64,000 nucleotides of DNA, taken from contig WPDH01000056.1 in NCBI GenBank assembly GCA_019137255.1, forward strand, positions 123,011 to 187,010, written 5' to 3'. A program made the position numbers and the translations under genes. The stretch comes from Corinectria fuckeliana. Taxonomy: Eukaryota > Ascomycota > Sordariomycetes > Hypocreales > Nectriaceae. The notes beneath the pieces were generated by a model. The model was not told the origin of the DNA. It was given only the letters and a program-made list of their open reading frames with translations, and did no database searches. Numbering within the stretch: position 1 is the first letter of the stretch; each line of letters starts with the position of its first letter. Below are positions 32,783 to 44,150 of the stretch, in pieces.

Positions 32783-33839
32783 ATGCGGTCTCTTTTGAAA
32801 ACCCTTGGGCATTTGACCATCCTTGGCCTCGCCCTCACGTCACCTGGTAGGTAAATCACTAAGACCGAGACACGACGAGACATGGCACTCACATCTGATT
32901 CAAGCTTATGCCACGCGAGGCAAGACCATCGACGGTAGCAGAGTCCTGGTTGGGGGCAACGTGGACCTCCGATTGATGCCCCTCGGCGCTTCCATCACAG
33001 CTGGCAAAAAATCCGACGATGGCAACGGCTACCGCAAATACCTCCGGGAACTCCTCGTGGCCGACGGAAACAAGGTCGACATGGTCGGATCTCTCGAATC
33101 TGGAAACATGGAAGACAACCAGCACGAAGGCTGGGACGGCCTGAGAATCGACCAAGTCTTGACCAAGGCCAAGGCGTCAGTTCCCAAACGACTCCCCAAT
33201 CTCATCGCCATCAACGCGGGCACCAACGACTGTGTCCAGAACTACGACGTCGAGAACGCCGCAGACCGCATGGAAGAGATGCTCAAGTACTTGTGGAAAA
33301 CTTCCCCGAAGGCGACCATCATCCTGTCAACGTTGCTGGTGAATGGCGACTCGGGGGTAGAAGACAAGGTCCTGGACGTGAACAAGCAACTCGAAACCCT
33401 CGCCGAGACGCTGACTGCGGCCTCGAGGAAGGTCATCCTCGTGGATATGCACTCGAGTGACGGACCCCAGGAGGATGACCTCGTGGACGGGACACATCCC
33501 AATTCCGCGGGGTACAGCAAGATGGCCGACCTTTGGTTCAAGGGCATCCAAGATGCCGCCTCAAGAGGATGGCTCGAGAGCCCCGAGGCCCTTCCCGGCA
33601 ATGCGACATCGACCGCGACCCCCTCTGCATCGAAGACGCCTGGTGCGTCCAACACAACGGCGGCGGAAACCACGGATGCGCTGGAGAGGGCGGCGGCGGT
33701 TGACAAGGAGGCACAGTCGACATCTGACGCCCCTTCCACGCCGCAGTCGTCACGGGATGGCTCCAAGGCGCCACAGGCTGCTGGATGTCCGGCCGTGGCT
33801 TTGATTTTGGCTCTCGGAACGCTGGTCCTTCTGATATAG
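32783..33839 (+). CDS. SGNH hydrolase, CE3-like esterase, probably GPI-anchored
   Basis: Exons 32783-32846 and 32905-33839 (58-nt intron) give 332 residues. The first exon supplies the signal peptide (MRSLLKTLGHLTILGLALTSPA) that the longer open frame lacks. SGNH marks: PLGASIT with nucleophile Ser51, INAGTND near 124-130, and DGTHPN with Asp216 and His219. The HEGW.G.RIDQV segment resembles carbohydrate esterase family 3 (acetyl xylan esterase type), which removes acetyl groups from xylan. A Ser/Thr/Ala-rich linker (about 235-305) leads to a hydrophobic tail (PAVALILALGTLVLLI), fitting a GPI anchor signal, so the enzyme likely sits on the outer cell surface. The substrate is inferred. Confidence 0.88.
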
Positions 33840-34479
33840 AACAATAGAATAAGTAACTCTCGGGAATACGAATACCATTGACGATCAACAAGTTGGCGGA
33901 GTGCTGAAGTCAAGGAGCCTCATCCCTGATAGGAAATGGACGGGCATACTAGTACTCCTGCTTGATGACTACCCGTAGGTAAGTACTTGACAGCTAAACT
34001 CAGCACCTTGGGAAATATCACGGGACCTTCCCACTGCTGCTCGGCTCTACTAGTAGTACCTCCGTCGTCAAGCAACTGTTTCATTGAGCTGCGGCAGGCG
34101 AAAGGCTCCCCCACCACTACTTACCTACCCATTAATAAGCTATATTAGCTTGCCTGTTAGCCTTTATTAGTGCTTTGGTAGGCACGGATCTCTTCAAGGA
34201 AGTCGCTCGATTGCCACACCACCGCGCTTCAACTGGGCTTAATCCGCCAAGCCGTCACCAACTTGGTTACCTACTCCTCACTTAACTCCAACCCTCTTCA
34301 TCCTTAGGCTAGGGTATGTTCCATCATTTTCTACCTAATTGCCACTTGGTCTAAGACGCGCAGCACCCTACTCTGTCGACAAACCAGCCTCGAGAACCAG
34401 CAGCCAGCCAGCCAACTAACTCAGGGGATCCTTTGGTGTCACCCCGTCTCCAACCAGAACGACAAGCCCGATCAGCACA
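33840..34479. other. 640-bp spacer, no gene seen
   Basis: 3' flank of the esterase and upstream region of the F-box-like gene, with many TACCTA/AGTACC motifs. Confidence 0.45.
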
Positions 34480-36378
34480 ATGTCTGCACCCCAAAACATT
34501 CAATATTTCTACCCCATAGCGTTTATCAACAAGCTCTGGCTGCTCAACGACCCGTGGCATGGTGGATGGATGTCCGTCGCGAGATGGCGGCGTCAATGGC
34601 TATCATGGCGAACCTATCCCAATGGCATATCCCCCGTCCACGATTTAGGTATCATTGGGTTTCACTCGAATCCGGATGAGGTCTGGTGCGGTACCCTGTC
34701 CTTCAGATCCCACCTTGAAGGAATGTCCTCGCCTCGCTTTCGCCTTGACGACGACTATGCAGACCTGTCTCTTACCACGGAAGCGCAGAGAGAAAACCTA
34801 CAGAGGCTGTGGAACCAATCCATAGTATATGCATCGCTGCGCCAAGACGCACCCTGGGAACCTTGCCATATTCTTCGGAAAAAGGAATTGCTGGCAAGGT
34901 GGTTTTCCAACAAGCTCAATCCATATCATGGCCAGCCTACGCTCACCCTCAGCGGGCCCTGCATCACTGAGCTGGTTACGAGATGGGGAACATGCGCGAC
35001 TGTGAACTTCATGGATCATCTCCATCCACTCGAGCTGCCCAGCGCGTCCATCTCGAGGGGAATGGCAAGACTTGCAACAGCTCGTCAGGGCATCGTTGAC
35101 GCCCCGCGACCAGCTTTCAAGCTCGAATCGCTTCCCTGGGAGATCTTCGAAGTCATTGTCTTCGACTCAGCCGGACTCAACATCAACATGCTGGCCTCGA
35201 CGACTACCGCCGCCAACCCGCTGGACCAGTGGTGCTACTAGTCGTTCACACCCTCTGAACGCCAGGTGCTGCGCGAAATGAAGTTCCCAAGAAGCCTCTG
35301 GGCAGCCATCGCAAGCATTTCGGCGTTCCAAGTCAGCCAAACATGGCGCTGCTGTCTACTGACAACCCTTCGGCGGAAATTCTTCATGCATCGATCTCGA
35401 CCCCAGAAATCTGGCTGGGACTACTTTGCTCTCGTTCAATGGGTCTACCAGTTGGAAAAGGGCGTCTGCCTCTCAGCTCGATAGTGCCCAGCAGAGGACG
35501 GTATTTTGGTTCCCGCCCAGGCTTTCTCGGGCGCTGGCTTTGCCGAACAACCCAAGGCATTATGGCAGATCGGATCCTTGAACCCTCGGGACCCGTTCCC
35601 GTCCTGGTCATCGCTTGCAAAGCCCTTGCGACTGAGCTCCATATCGGTCGATGTAAGAAAGGTCGTGTATCCCCAGACAGGGTCAAGATTCGAGAAAGCC
35701 GTGCCTGTTCCGTCGCCACCGTGGTGGACGCGCACAGTCGAACCCAGCCCGCGGCCTCTTCTCACAAAGTCCAGGACATACTCACGCGAAGAGAAAGATA
35801 TCGTGGGGGTTGGATACCACCCTGTCAAACCTCACACCATGGGACTTGTCGGGCACTTGAGGATCAATGCCGTGTGGTCGATCTTGCGTCAGGAACTTCT
35901 CACTCCCGTCAGAACTCTCCTCAACATGATCCTGGAGACCGAGTGTCAGATAGCCGTCATCGAAATCAAGATGGTGGAGGGCGGCGAAGAGTTTGCAGGC
36001 ATGCCCCCTGAGAGGCAAGCAGTTTATTCATCGTTCTTGCGTCCTCCGGCCCTCGAGGCCGTCGCCAGAGAGGTTGGAATGTTCTATGATGCCATCGCCA
36101 CGGCCGTCGCGTTCAGAGAGACGGGGTTGTTTCCCCGGCATTGTCCATTGGTCAACTGTCCCAGCTCTCGGGGCAGGTATGAGCTGGGCTGCGATCACGC
36201 CCAGGCCCCAATACTGTGCTGGATCCCCCAGACGGTCTACATCAAGCTGGACCCAGTCTTGGAACAATCGGCTTCGAAGCTTGTTCGTCCAGATCCATCA
36301 GCAAGCTCGCAACCACTCGGATTCCCCCAACGGAATATCCACACCCGGGCAATGAGTCAACCGGGGAAACCGGACTAA
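34480..36378 (+). pseudogene. F-box-like protein gene with two in-frame UAG codons
   Basis: One reading frame of 632 sense-like codons runs from ATG 34480 to the stop at 36376-36378, broken only by TAG at 35239-35241 and TAG at 35482-35484. The first part (253 codons) ends with an F-box-like LESLPWEIFEVIVFDSAG (about 35120-35175). The frame continues past the first TAG with FTPSERQVLREMKFPRSLW and past the second with PKALWQIGSLNPRDP and later YELGCDHAQAPILCWIPQT. No good intron removes either stop. Near 36250-36355 another frame looks more protein-like (SWNNRLRSLFVQIHQQARNHSD), hinting at a frameshift. An overlapping open frame at 35343-36011 also exists. It is either a decaying gene or one whose UAGs are recoded. 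Function: possible SCF ubiquitin-ligase adaptor (weak). Confidence 0.5.
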
Positions 36379-37155
36379 CCAACTTAGCTTACGGATGCGG
36401 CAACTTGACCCTGTGGAACTTGGATCTAGGACTTTGGGCGTTAGCGCTAGGATCATGCGACGAGGCACTTTGCGGAAGCGACATATATGGCAGTTTAATT
36501 CTTGGCTGTACGAAGCAAGTCCTCTTTATCGGCAAAGGGAAGATGTGGTCATGATACAGGCTTGTCTTTTAGAACAGTCATTACAGAATAGCGATCCTTC
36601 TCGTTTTATTTGGACGAGATAGCGTATAATCAGCAAGTTGATATTCATATGGACATCACAGAAAACAGATGAATAGGTAGACAGCTAGTGAGTAGTGAGA
36701 TGAATGACGTGGGTTTGTTTTCTATTCCCGAACAGGAGAAAAGAGAGGCGAACTCTATTCCATTGAAAAGGAAAAAAAACCAGATCTCGCAAAGCCTGAT
36801 GTGCTGTAACGTTGCTGCTGTGCTTGATAGCCAATCTGTTGTTTCCTCAACTTGCTCCCATCGCCACTAATCTTCATCCTCAATCATCGACACATCCTTC
36901 CTTGTCGACCCGTCCTAGCAAATTCATGGAAGCCAAAGATGGCAATAAGGGTACATGACTCCGCTCTTATTACATGAAAAAAATGTCCTAACCCCATCCT
37001 GGGAGACCCAATAGTATCCGTCGTGAAATCATAAGAGAACCAATAAATGGTTGGTGATTTTTTTGCTGGGAGTTTGATACAATCTCGAGGTGACTGATCT
37101 GTTATTCCCTTTCTTCTGTCCTAATTGAACCGGCCACCGCCAATACACCGGAATT
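36379..37155. other. 777-bp convergent spacer
   Basis: 3' flanks of the F-box-like gene and the C2H2 gene. The ORF at 36395-36622 continues in the alternative frame of the F-box-like gene and may be part of its eroded tail. Confidence 0.4.
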
Positions 37156-39519
37156 CTATTCCGAGAAGTTTTGGAGATCCACGCTCGGTAGATCCACGTT
37201 CGACCAGTCAAGTGACTGGAAGAGGTCTTGGGAGTTTTGGGAGAAGCCAACGTTGGCACTAGGTATCTCTCCGAACAATAGTTGATCGTCATTCGCCTTG
37301 AAGTTGTTGGCGGGAAACAGCGGGAAGTCCATGCTGCCGTCTCCGTTGTAAGAGTCGTCAAATCCCTCATCAACATCGCGCAAGGAGTTGGGAGTGTACA
37401 GCATGGCATTCTCCTGGCCGACAGGCGAGAAGTGAGGGGCGCCAGTCGGGACAGGGCACGGCTGAGGCGCCTGAAACATGGGCACTTGCTGCGTCATCAT
37501 CTTCTGGTTGGGGTGGTACATGGCGATCTGTTCCGGGGTGGGAAGCTGGGTAGGGACCTGAACATGGGCGGCATAGATATCCTCATCGTTTAGGATGAAA
37601 GCCGAGCTGTTCTGGTAGGGTGGGTATTGCTCATAAGAGCTGGCAGAGGCGGGAGAAGTGTTATCGAGCCCCAAATCCATGGAATCTAGGGACTCAGGCT
37701 GAATGCCGTAGGTGGAGATCCAGTCAGAGTCCGTAGGGTAGAGAGGGAAGTCGCTGCCAAGGAACTGGGCAGTGCTCTCCTGGGGAGGCGTTGGTACGCT
37801 GTAAGCGGGGGTGGTGGAAGGAGTAGAGACGTTGCCAAGAGGAGGAGTCTGCTGTGTAGTACTGTCGGGGGCGCCGGGCAGCTTCTTGCCGTTGGTCTTG
37901 GTTCGGACGTAGGTCCAGCCATGGGCCTTCTCCATGTGTTGTTTGCAGTTTGACTCACGCTTGGACTTGTACGGGCAGGGCTTGTACAGACACTCGTACA
38001 TGGCGGGAGCGTCCGAGTGCTTGTCGTTGATGTGACGGTCCATCTCCTTTTCGGTGGGCCAGCCATAGTTGTGGTATTTGCAAGTCGGGTTAGGGCACTT
38101 CCAGGGGCGCGAGTGAGTCTTCTCGTGCTTGGTGAGGTCGCAAGGGCGCTTGAACTCCTTGTTGCATCCGACCTCGCGGCACTTTTTGGGTGCCAGCTCC
38201 TCGGGAGTGGCATTCTTCTTGCGACGAGCCATGGAACGCATGATCTCCTCCTCGTCCTCTCGCCGCTGGCTCAGGGAGCGCTTCATCTTGATGGGGCCGT
38301 CGGCCACATCGATGGGCTTACCAGTGGCCATAGAAATGTGGGTGCCGTCCTTGCGAACGCGAACAAGTTCGGCGGGGCGGCCGTTCTCAGCAATACCACC
38401 AAAGAGCTTGATCTCGTCGTCTCTTGATGCTATGTTAGTTGGGTGGTCTAGGGGGACAAATTTGGGCACATACGCGTCGACATCCATGTCCTCGGGGCTG
38501 TCCTTGGCTGCTGCGAGTTGTCTGCCGTACTCAAGAATCTGGTCCTTGAGGTCGATGAAGTACCCGTTAGTGTAAGGTCGATCTCCGGGTCGAGTCTGTT
38601 CGCGGTCGCTGAGATATTCGACGGTCGCTTGAATGCATCGGATGGACGTAAGGCAGAAATCAAGGTACAGGGTGGCGGTCTTGGTCCTCTCCTTCAAACA
38701 CAGTATCCGATAAGCATTTCCCCAAACACCAACATCAGTCAGAAGCTGACTTACCGGTGCCATAAAGATCAAAGTCTTTTCGAGATCTCGTAGGCAAATA
38801 ATCTCCTTTGTCCGGATGCGTCGTGGGACGTCAAGGACAATGCTCTCAAACCCCTTTAGGGTGGGCTTTGCCCTTAGTGGGCGAAGAATGTGTTCGTGAA
38901 TGCGGTTGATGGCCTTGGAGCCAAGGCTAGGAAGCTTGTCCATGGTGGAAGCGGAAGCAGCAGCCGAGCGGGTGATTGCTGCTGAGCGCGTGGCCTGCGT
39001 GTTCGTGCCCTTCTTTGATGCGGACTCCGCAGCGCGCTTCTCGTTTGTGGAAGCGACAGATGTGCCCAAACCGCTGTCAGATGCGTGATGGCGGGAGCGG
39101 TGGACGGAGCGAGGGCGGAGGACGCGCCTCTCAGTCTCCTTAGCCATGGCGGGGTCGACGACAGGAAGATCGAGGAAGCCGCGAGGTACGGGAAGGCTGG
39201 TGTCCCGGAGGGTCTTGCTCTGGGGAGACTTAGGCGAAAGGGAAAGATCCTCGGTCTTGGAGAGGGCCTCGTCGATATCGTTGAGGGTCAATGCAATGCG
39301 ACGACGGTTGGCGTCGACAACATCATCCAGATGAGACTGAGCTCGAGACAGACGAGGAGGCACAAAGGTAAGGTCGGAATCTGAAGAGGCAGGAGAGGTA
39401 GGAGAATGAAAGGTAGCACCCTTACGGAGGGTCATGTTTGTCTTAAGAGATAGGGCATTCTCGGTGTCGCTGCCGGGGCGAGTCACCGGAGTCCTTCGAC
39501 GAGGGTGGGAGAAGGACAT
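37156..39519 (-). CDS. C2H2 zinc-finger transcription factor
   Basis: Exons 39519-38755, 38691-38474 and 38422-37156 give about 749 residues. Both introns (63 and 51 nt) are multiples of three, so the frame is also open through them. They are called from strong donors (GTAAGT, GTATGT) and a CTAAC branch site in the second. The N-terminal third is disordered and Ser-rich. A helical region follows (about 200-330). Three C2H2-type fingers lie at about 409-495: CREVGCNKEFKRPCDLTKHEKTH, a longer CPNPTCKYHNYGWPTEKEMDRHINDKH, and CLYKPCPYKSKRESNCKQHMEKAH. The C-terminal part is rich in Pro, Gln, Ser and Asp, like an activation domain. It is a nuclear DNA-binding protein; targets unknown. The fingers and layout are seen, the regulatory role is inferred. 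Confidence 0.9.
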   Translation of the reverse strand: MSFSHPRRRTPVTRPGSDTENALSLKTNMTLRKGATFHSPTSPASSDSDLTFVPPRLSRAQSHLDDVVDANRRRIALTLNDIDEALSKTEDLSLSPKSPQSKTLRDTSLPVPRGFLDLPVVDPAMAKETERRVLRPRSVHRSRHHASDSGLGTSVASTNEKRAAESASKKGTNTQATRSAAITRSAAASASTMDKLPSLGSKAINRIHEHILRPLRAKPTLKGFESIVLDVPRRIRTKEIICLRDLEKTLIFMAPVSQLLTDVGVWGNAYRILCLKERTKTATLYLDFCLTSIRCIQATVEYLSDREQTRPGDRPYTNGYFIDLKDQILEYGRQLAAAKDSPEDMDVDAYVPKFVPLDHPTNIASRDDEIKLFGGIAENGRPAELVRVRKDGTHISMATGKPIDVADGPIKMKRSLSQRREDEEEIMRSMARRKKNATPEELAPKKCREVGCNKEFKRPCDLTKHEKTHSRPWKCPNPTCKYHNYGWPTEKEMDRHINDKHSDAPAMYECLYKPCPYKSKRESNCKQHMEKAHGWTYVRTKTNGKKLPGAPDSTTQQTPPLGNVSTPSTTPAYSVPTPPQESTAQFLGSDFPLYPTDSDWISTYGIQPESLDSMDLGLDNTSPASASSYEQYPPYQNSSAFILNDEDIYAAHVQVPTQLPTPEQIAMYHPNQKMMTQQVPMFQAPQPCPVPTGAPHFSPVGQENAMLYTPNSLRDVDEGFDDSYNGDGSMDFPLFPANNFKANDDQLLFGEIPSANVGFSQNSQDLFQSLDWSNVDLPSVDLQNFSE

Positions 39520-42500
39520 GGCTTAGACCTGAGTGGGGAATAGTAGATGGAAGATCGACTGATGGCCACGGGGGTCCTGAAGCTGGGACGGGGGAGTAGC
39601 GTTAGCTGTCTGGTTTGAGTGTCGATGAAAGTAGGTATGCAAGTAGGTTGGCAGTGTAGGAGCGCCGGAGGGTGAGTCACAGTCGAGTTCCCAACTCACA
39701 CCCGAGACGGGGTGCAGAGGGACTAGACTAGACGTCGACCGAATCTTGGGTTGGGATGGTTGGATTGGCCAATGCCAGGAGTTGGGGTAGTGTTTGCTTG
39801 CAATCCGGACGACAGAGGAGAAACAAGAAGTTGGGATTCTATGGGGGGGACAGGGACCGAGAGAGGAAGAGAGAAGAGGAGAGAAGGCAGCTTCGTACCA
39901 AGTGGCTGCGTCAAGGCGTAGCCAACTGTCGATAGTGTCGTTGACGAAGGGCGCGCGTAGATGAAGCAGAGACGACGGTGGAACAGCAGCGAAGCCGGGC
40001 GAGGTCGTGTCCGGGGGGAAGGGGCGACAAATATATCTCGCACTCGACAGGGAAGACGGGTTGGCAGAGCTAAGCTAGAGTAGAGCTGCTTGACGAGAAG
40101 ACGGGCGCGTGTGACGAGCGACTCGATGTGATGAAATGGGGATGTGGAAGGGATGGATGGATGGATGGGTTGGGAGAGAGGGTCGGGTTGAACGGGGCAA
40201 GAGGACAGGGCGGAAAAGGGTATATGAAAGAATGAGGGGGGGGATGCAGGAGGCGCTGGGACCACTCAGCAAAGCGGCAGAGAGTCGAGGAGGACGAGGG
40301 GACGGGACTCGGGGTTGTCGATGGTTGAAATGACGAGTGGCGGCCTCAGGACAAGCGTGAACGAGGTGAAGTGAGGTTGAAGGACGGAGGAGAAGAGCGT
40401 TTGAAGACGGGAGCGGAGGTCAAGGGCGGACGGGGTCAGCGGAGTGGACCTCTCTTCTGACAGTGAGTGGGTGGAGCGCTGAGGAGGATGGCACAATGGG
40501 TGGCTTGGGGTGCTCAGGGTGCTCAGGGTGCTTAGAAACCGGGACGCGGGCCATCTCTCAGCCCACGGCTGGGGCTCTCTGGCTGTTGCCTAGAGGCTAC
40601 CACCAATCAGGCCTTAGCGGACGCCCTGGGCTGAGGCGAAGCCTGTGCGGAGGAGGCGCATCCCTGCCGCACGTCGCTGCTGCTAGCAGAGCAGGCGGGG
40701 GAGTACATGGTGCACTAACAGATTTTGAGCCTCCTTCCGCCGCCATTTCGTACCGTGACGGAACTTGAGCACAGTCACGGCTGGCGATAGCCGGATGCAA
40801 CGGCTTCTGCACCACAGCTACGGCCCCAAGTACCGCAGCTATTGTTGGTCCCAACCGAGTTTCCTCGCACAGCTACCCATTTTGGTCAACCTGCGAAGCG
40901 CGTGAGAGACCCCAAAGGGGAGACGCTTGTAGAGGCAGACAGATTCTCAGGCCTGTGAGTGCTCCAACGCAGGACCGGCGAGCAGTGTTGGGGGCCGAAA
41001 GGGCAACTCATTGCGTAGCCAGATGTCGTGGCCACCTCGCATAGTTCCCACCCCCTCCCTCTTCCCTCTTCGCTTCTCGTGTTCTTGGTGTTGTTTGTGT
41101 GAGTGTCCATGACGGCGACCATGAGCTTGCCAAGACTGGCGATTATTTCGGAAACAGAAACGTCCCCATCCTCTTTCATCCTGTACGCTCTTCTTAAAGT
41201 GTGCGTTTGGGGTTGACGATTGATGGACCTCATCAGTATCAAAGGCGTTGGTCGTGACCCAACGATGGGTCCAAACCTGGTGAGCAACCCATCACAGTCA
41301 GTGATGTTGACGTCGAAGGAAGGGTGGTGTTGTGCCTCTCTCCCTCTGCCATTGCGGGTACAGTACCGCTTCTCTGTCTAGTGGCAACGATGGCACAACC
41401 GTGGCCATGAGCCTATCGAAACGCCTCGCTGCAGGGATCGACGTCGTTCCCACTGGTCGTAGGCGACGCTAATTGCGGCGGGAACCGTGACGGCCGATTG
41501 TCCACTAGAAGTCGCACTAGCTCTGGGCTTTCCACTGGGCTTTTCCCGGGCAGGGAGTCAAAGGAGTCACCTCTCCTTACAGGGCCAACCTTCCGGCATC
41601 ATCTGGACCTTGGACTCCCGTCTGGACTCTGGACTTGCTCGTGGCCCCCTGCTTCCACCAACTGCAGCCCTCTGAAAGCTCCCCCTCCCTTAATCCCATG
41701 CCTCGTCAAGTTCTCCCGGTCTCACGGGATGGAAGAGTCACACACGGCGAACCCACCCCTGCTCCACTCTGGCACTCGCTGCCACACTCTGTTTCTCTCT
41801 CCCATGCACCATGCACCACTACCCTCCCTCCACCTCAGCCCTGTTTCCTGGCTGTGCCTGTGGCCCACGATGCGCTGCGCAGCCCACTCGCTCGCCCCCC
41901 TTGTCTTCCAACGCCCCCGCCTATGGCATTGCAGCAAAGCACCATGCGGGTCTGTTTTACTCTGCATCGCCCAAGGCTTCAGATACGGTGTGGCTGAGGC
42001 GAGATGACACAGAACGGTGGGGAATCCGCTATATGACTTGGGACGGCGATCTGGGCGTCGGCTGCTGGGCGCTTGTACATAGTTGCATGGCCACTTTTCC
42101 TCACTGACATGACATGACATGCCTCAAGCGACCTGGTATACTCTATACGGTCCTGAAGCATCTCGCCGTGGGGTCCGCAGCCCAGCAGAGACAGCATCGG
42201 GTTTTCAGATAACGGAGAAGCAAGGAAGCACTTTCAAAATGTCCTAGGACGCACGGCACTGACGCAACATTCAGTCACTCACTTACTCACACACAGAGAG
42301 AAAAGAGAGACACGTAAACGCATCGCACCGAGTGAACCCCTCCACCCACCTCAAACCTTGTCGTACATGCCGTACATACATACGGAGTGCAGGAGATGCG
42401 AGGCCTGGATCGTCACCTGCCCACCCTCTTCTCCCCCTTGTCGCGCAGTACAGCCGGCAACTCGCCCTACAGGACAACGAAGTAGGCCTACCGAACTACT

Positions 42501-44150
42501 TGCTGCACTTCACGAGGTCCTGTCCTAGCTCGGCCGCGTCTCCGATCGGCAACTTCTCCCTCGGCTGGACACTTGGCTGGCTCTGGGCGAACACACATCC
42601 GCGGGTGGACCTCGTTCTGCATGGCATTTTCATTCAGCCCTCCGACGTCCCAGTGCCCAATGATGCTCCGCCCGATCCACAAGTAGGGCTGGTGGGACCA
42701 GGGGAATCCGGGCAGAGGGGCGGCGGCGGTGGCGGCGAGCGGCGTTGACTCGATTCCTAGATTCCTAGATCCTAGGACCCAAGTCAACTATCCACGGACT
42801 GCTCAAGATCCTAGTCCGCTGCTCTGCGCATCGGGCGGTCGTCGTCCTAGAATGTCACCGCCAAACCAATACACCATGACATGACGTCTCTTGTTGACGT
42901 ATCCCCGCAGCCCACTCCTGAAACGTGCAGCAGCCCGTCCCAGTCCTCCCCCATCACACGCCCGCTGGTTGAGTTCTTCTTGGCACCCAGATGACAAAAG
43001 GTCCGGCTTGGCAGCGTGCCGGCGACCAAAGCATCGGAAGTTGACCAACGGACGAATACGTACGGAGCGTACGTACGTCCCGCAAAAGGTCGTCCACTTT
43101 CGAGTTGCGATCCGCGCGCAACGGGACACGTATCCACGCAACCCACCTCCGGCAGCAGACATTCAACACTGGGCGAATCGAGTCTTGGCCATCAGCCCTA
43201 CCGAGGAGCGAAGAGCGGGTCGCAATGGAACTTGATCTCGACCGGCCAATCGCGTGGCTTTTTATCGTGCAGCCTATTCAAGGCCCCAAGGCATCCGTGT
43301 TCTCTCCAGGGGGGATAGAGGATAGATACATACGTATGCATGGAGCAATTTGGCCTGGTTCATCTGCGACGACACGACTTATTCACCTGAGACGATGCGG
43401 CTAGATAGGCCGGACCCGGATTGTTTTCCCTAATCCAGCCCCCGCCAGCTGATGCCATGGCCTAAAGTTGGACCTTGTTCGCAAGGCAGCTGTTAATTGA
43501 CCACGCTCATTCGACGATGGCAGGACCCGTAGACAATCCCCATTCCCGTCCCCAGCCTCGGTTGCATTCTTAAGTTATTTTCAACTCAGAGTTGCCTACT
43601 TCGTTTCACCGGCGCGTCAATTTCATCATGGTTGCTCGTAGTTGGGACCTTTTGCTGGCGTCTTCTCTGCCACCGATTCCCTTACATAGTGTACTCGCAG
43701 CTATCCCCACCCTTCGGAATCATGAGGGGCCTCGAGCTTCTTGGCGTTGTTGCCGTTGACTTCGGAGCAGCTGCCTACGGATGGGCTGGTTTACTGGGAT
43801 CAGGTAGACTTAGAGTGACGCCATATACGTCTTGGCTCAGATAGAGGTCAGATACTGACGCAGTCATCTATACTATAACGTCTTGTAGTACTAATAGAGT
43901 AGATGGAGGGAGGAAACAGACTGGTTCATGATGACTAACTAATTAACTTGGAACAAACCAAGAGTGGCCTCGGGGGGTTTTTCATAGTCCACAGATCACG
44001 GGGGTTTGCAATGGTACCATTTTACTCCAGGTATGATGCTGCTTATTACACGTCCATCTCCGCTCACCATCCCCAAACCGCGCGAGTTCAGCAACTCACG
44101 GCCTAGAACCCAACAACCCATGACCAACGACTACTAATACGCCTGCCCTT
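39520..44150. other. 4.6-kb gene-poor stretch
   Basis: The largest empty region of the window. The part near 39520-40500 is G-rich/C-rich leader and promoter of the C2H2 gene with a (GGAT)n run at 40151-40167. The rest has short ORFs on all frames, none with domains or a coherent splice pattern, plus ACATG repeats near 42107-42120 and TACGTACG motifs near 43060-43080. Unstudied non-coding transcripts are possible. Confidence 0.5.
40151..40167 (+). repeat. (GGAT)n microsatellite
   Basis: About four GGAT units in the likely leader of the C2H2 gene. Confidence 0.7.

Noticed and set aside
35343..36011. 222-codon overlapping ORF in the F-box-like gene
   Set aside because: Not annotated separately; kept only as an alternative frame because the main frame has more conserved-looking segments.
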